This document shows positions 63,109 to 64,000 of a stretch of 64,000 bases of DNA, piece by piece. The stretch comes from Xanthomonas floridensis (GTDB lineage Bacteria; Pseudomonadota; Gammaproteobacteria; Xanthomonadales; Xanthomonadaceae): NCBI RefSeq assembly GCF_001642575.1, contig NZ_LXNG01000001.1, positions 278,871 through 342,870 of the forward strand, written 5' to 3'. How positions within the stretch are numbered: position 1 is the first letter of the stretch; the number at the start of each line of letters is the position of its first letter. Both the position numbers and the translations under genes were made by a program. The notes under the pieces are model-generated. The model ran no database searches and was not told where the DNA came from. It saw only the letters and a program-made list of their open reading frames with translations.

Positions 63109-63786
63109 TCGCTGCTGCGAGTCCGCCCGCACACAGGCATAGGCTGCTCGTTGCCAGGAGCGTTACGACATCCCGGCTGCGGCAACGCCCCTGTCGACCT
63201 CGGTGCCGCCACAGGCGGGGTCTGGCAAAGGACGCAAAGCCCGCGCCTCGACCGCTGCCCTCGAGCTGCGCGAGCGGGTGCATCGTTGGACCGGCGTCCA
63301 ACTGCCTCGGCATCGCGTCGACAAAGGCCGTGTTCAAGCTGGCCTACCGCGTTGCAAGGATGCCGCGAGAAACCCCGCCAGCTCCCCCGCGTGAGAGGCC
63401 GGCGCCTACGATCGTGCGACGGTGATCCGGGGGCGAGCTGGATGACGTGCTGCGTGCAACAAGGACCCCACCGATGGACGGCGGTGATCGGTTGCGTGTG
63501 GAGTGCAGATCCAGAAGCGACGCTGCCCAAAAAATCGCGCGCCCAGCGAACAAAGGCAATTTTGGATGAGAGCATCGGAAAGAGATAATCCAGAAAACCA
63601 AATCCACGAAATAATAATTAATTTATAAATTTATTGATTTTCCGAGAATTACCTCTGCCCACCTCGAAAACCACCGATCACTTCCATTATTCATTAATCA
63701 CCCAGACTTGGTTCACTGGCGGGAGTTACCGATCACCCACTCCGGTGGTCACATCGATAGTTTCTCTACAGCACGATGACCTCCTA
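63109..63786. other. Gap with AT-rich stretch before an IS element
   Basis: From 63109 to ~63580 GC-rich with no convincing gene; from ~63580 to 63760 strongly AT-rich (runs such as TAATAATTAATTTATAAAT), with no gene seen. The IS element starts right after. Confidence 0.65.
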
Positions 63787-64000
63787 GGGAAGGTCTGAAC
63801 AACTCCATCTGATACTGCCACAATGGATCAACGAACCGAGCGGACGATCTCGATGCAGCTGAGCTTTGGCGACGCGGAGTACAACGGCAAGCGCAAGCAG
63901 ACACGGCGCGAGGTGTTTTTGTCGGAGATGGAGCAGGTGGTGCCGTGGAAGGGTCTGCTGGTGCTGATCGCGCCGCACTATCCGACGTCTGGGCAGCCGG
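63787..64000 (+). mobile_element. IS5-type insertion sequence, left end (truncated by window)
   Basis: A candidate left terminal repeat GGGAAGGTCTGAACAA starts at 63787, preceded by CTAG (63784-63787), a possible target-site sequence. A transposase frame begins 36 bp inside. The right end lies beyond the window, so I cannot confirm the inverted repeat pair. Confidence 0.75.
63823..64000 (+). CDS. IS5-family transposase, N-terminal part (partial)
   Basis: Open frame from ATG 63823 to the window edge (59 codons). The segment MQLSFGDAEYNGKRKQTRRE and MEQVVPWKGLLVLIAPHYP match the N-terminus of IS5-family transposases common in Xanthomonas. The family usually starts at the internal ATG 63853; the earlier ATG adds ten residues. 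The DDE catalytic residues lie outside the window. Confidence 0.85.
   Translation, partial: MDQRTERTISMQLSFGDAEYNGKRKQTRREVFLSEMEQVVPWKGLLVLIAPHYPTSGQP

Overview
The window is GC-rich chromosomal DNA that reads as Xanthomonas (Gammaproteobacteria, Lysobacterales). The reasons are a pilGHIJ-chpABC twitching chemosensory operon next to gshB and a tonB-like gene, a compact pqqABCDE operon with a PqqB type seen in this genus, a TonB-dependent receptor of the Xanthomonas/Caulobacter type, a secreted LipA/LesA-like esterase, and an IS5-type insertion sequence at the right edge. I cannot name the species from sequence alone. Base composition is uniform except for two AT-rich patches, near 59.4 kb and 63.6 kb.

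Layout. 0-3 kb: the end of a VWA-domain protein gene, an ECF-type sigma factor, and a long Ala/Pro-rich one-pass membrane protein that is probably its anti-sigma partner. 3.7-16.6 kb (minus strand): an acetyltransferase, then the Pil-Chp operon in the order pilG, pilH, pilI, pilJ, chpA, chpB, chpC. 16.8-18.7 kb (plus): gshB and a tonB-family gene. 19-27 kb (minus): an ADP-ribosylglycohydrolase broken by a stop codon, tsaB, a DinG/YoaA helicase, a TPR lipoprotein and PBP1b. 27-33.7 kb: a fused two-domain glycosyltransferase (plus), then a TPR membrane protein and RelA (minus). 33.9-37.1 kb: pqqABCDE. 37.3-44 kb: a secreted protein, a PqaA-like protein, glucokinase and a TonB-dependent receptor. 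44.5-52 kb: HrpA (minus), Dps, a tandem hairpin array and RecQ. 52-59 kb: small secreted and lipoprotein genes, a single-domain response regulator, an rRNA pseudouridine synthase, two short genes and a chemoreceptor. 59.6-64 kb: a secreted esterase, an HWE histidine kinase coupled to a response regulator, a small secreted protein and the start of an IS element.

How the genes work together. Pil-Chp should control type IV pilus extension and retraction. Its usual methylation branch looks missing: there is no pilK methyltransferase gene between pilJ and chpA, and ChpB has lost all three CheB catalytic residues. The pqq operon makes the cofactor for periplasmic quinoprotein dehydrogenases, and glucokinase with the TonB-dependent receptor suggests sugar uptake and use nearby. 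RelA, Dps, RecQ, HrpA and the YoaA-like helicase are housekeeping or stress genes. The intergenic regions are rich in repeats: heptamer arrays, a 134-bp tandem duplication, a four-hairpin 112-bp tandem array, and a short motif seen in several gaps.
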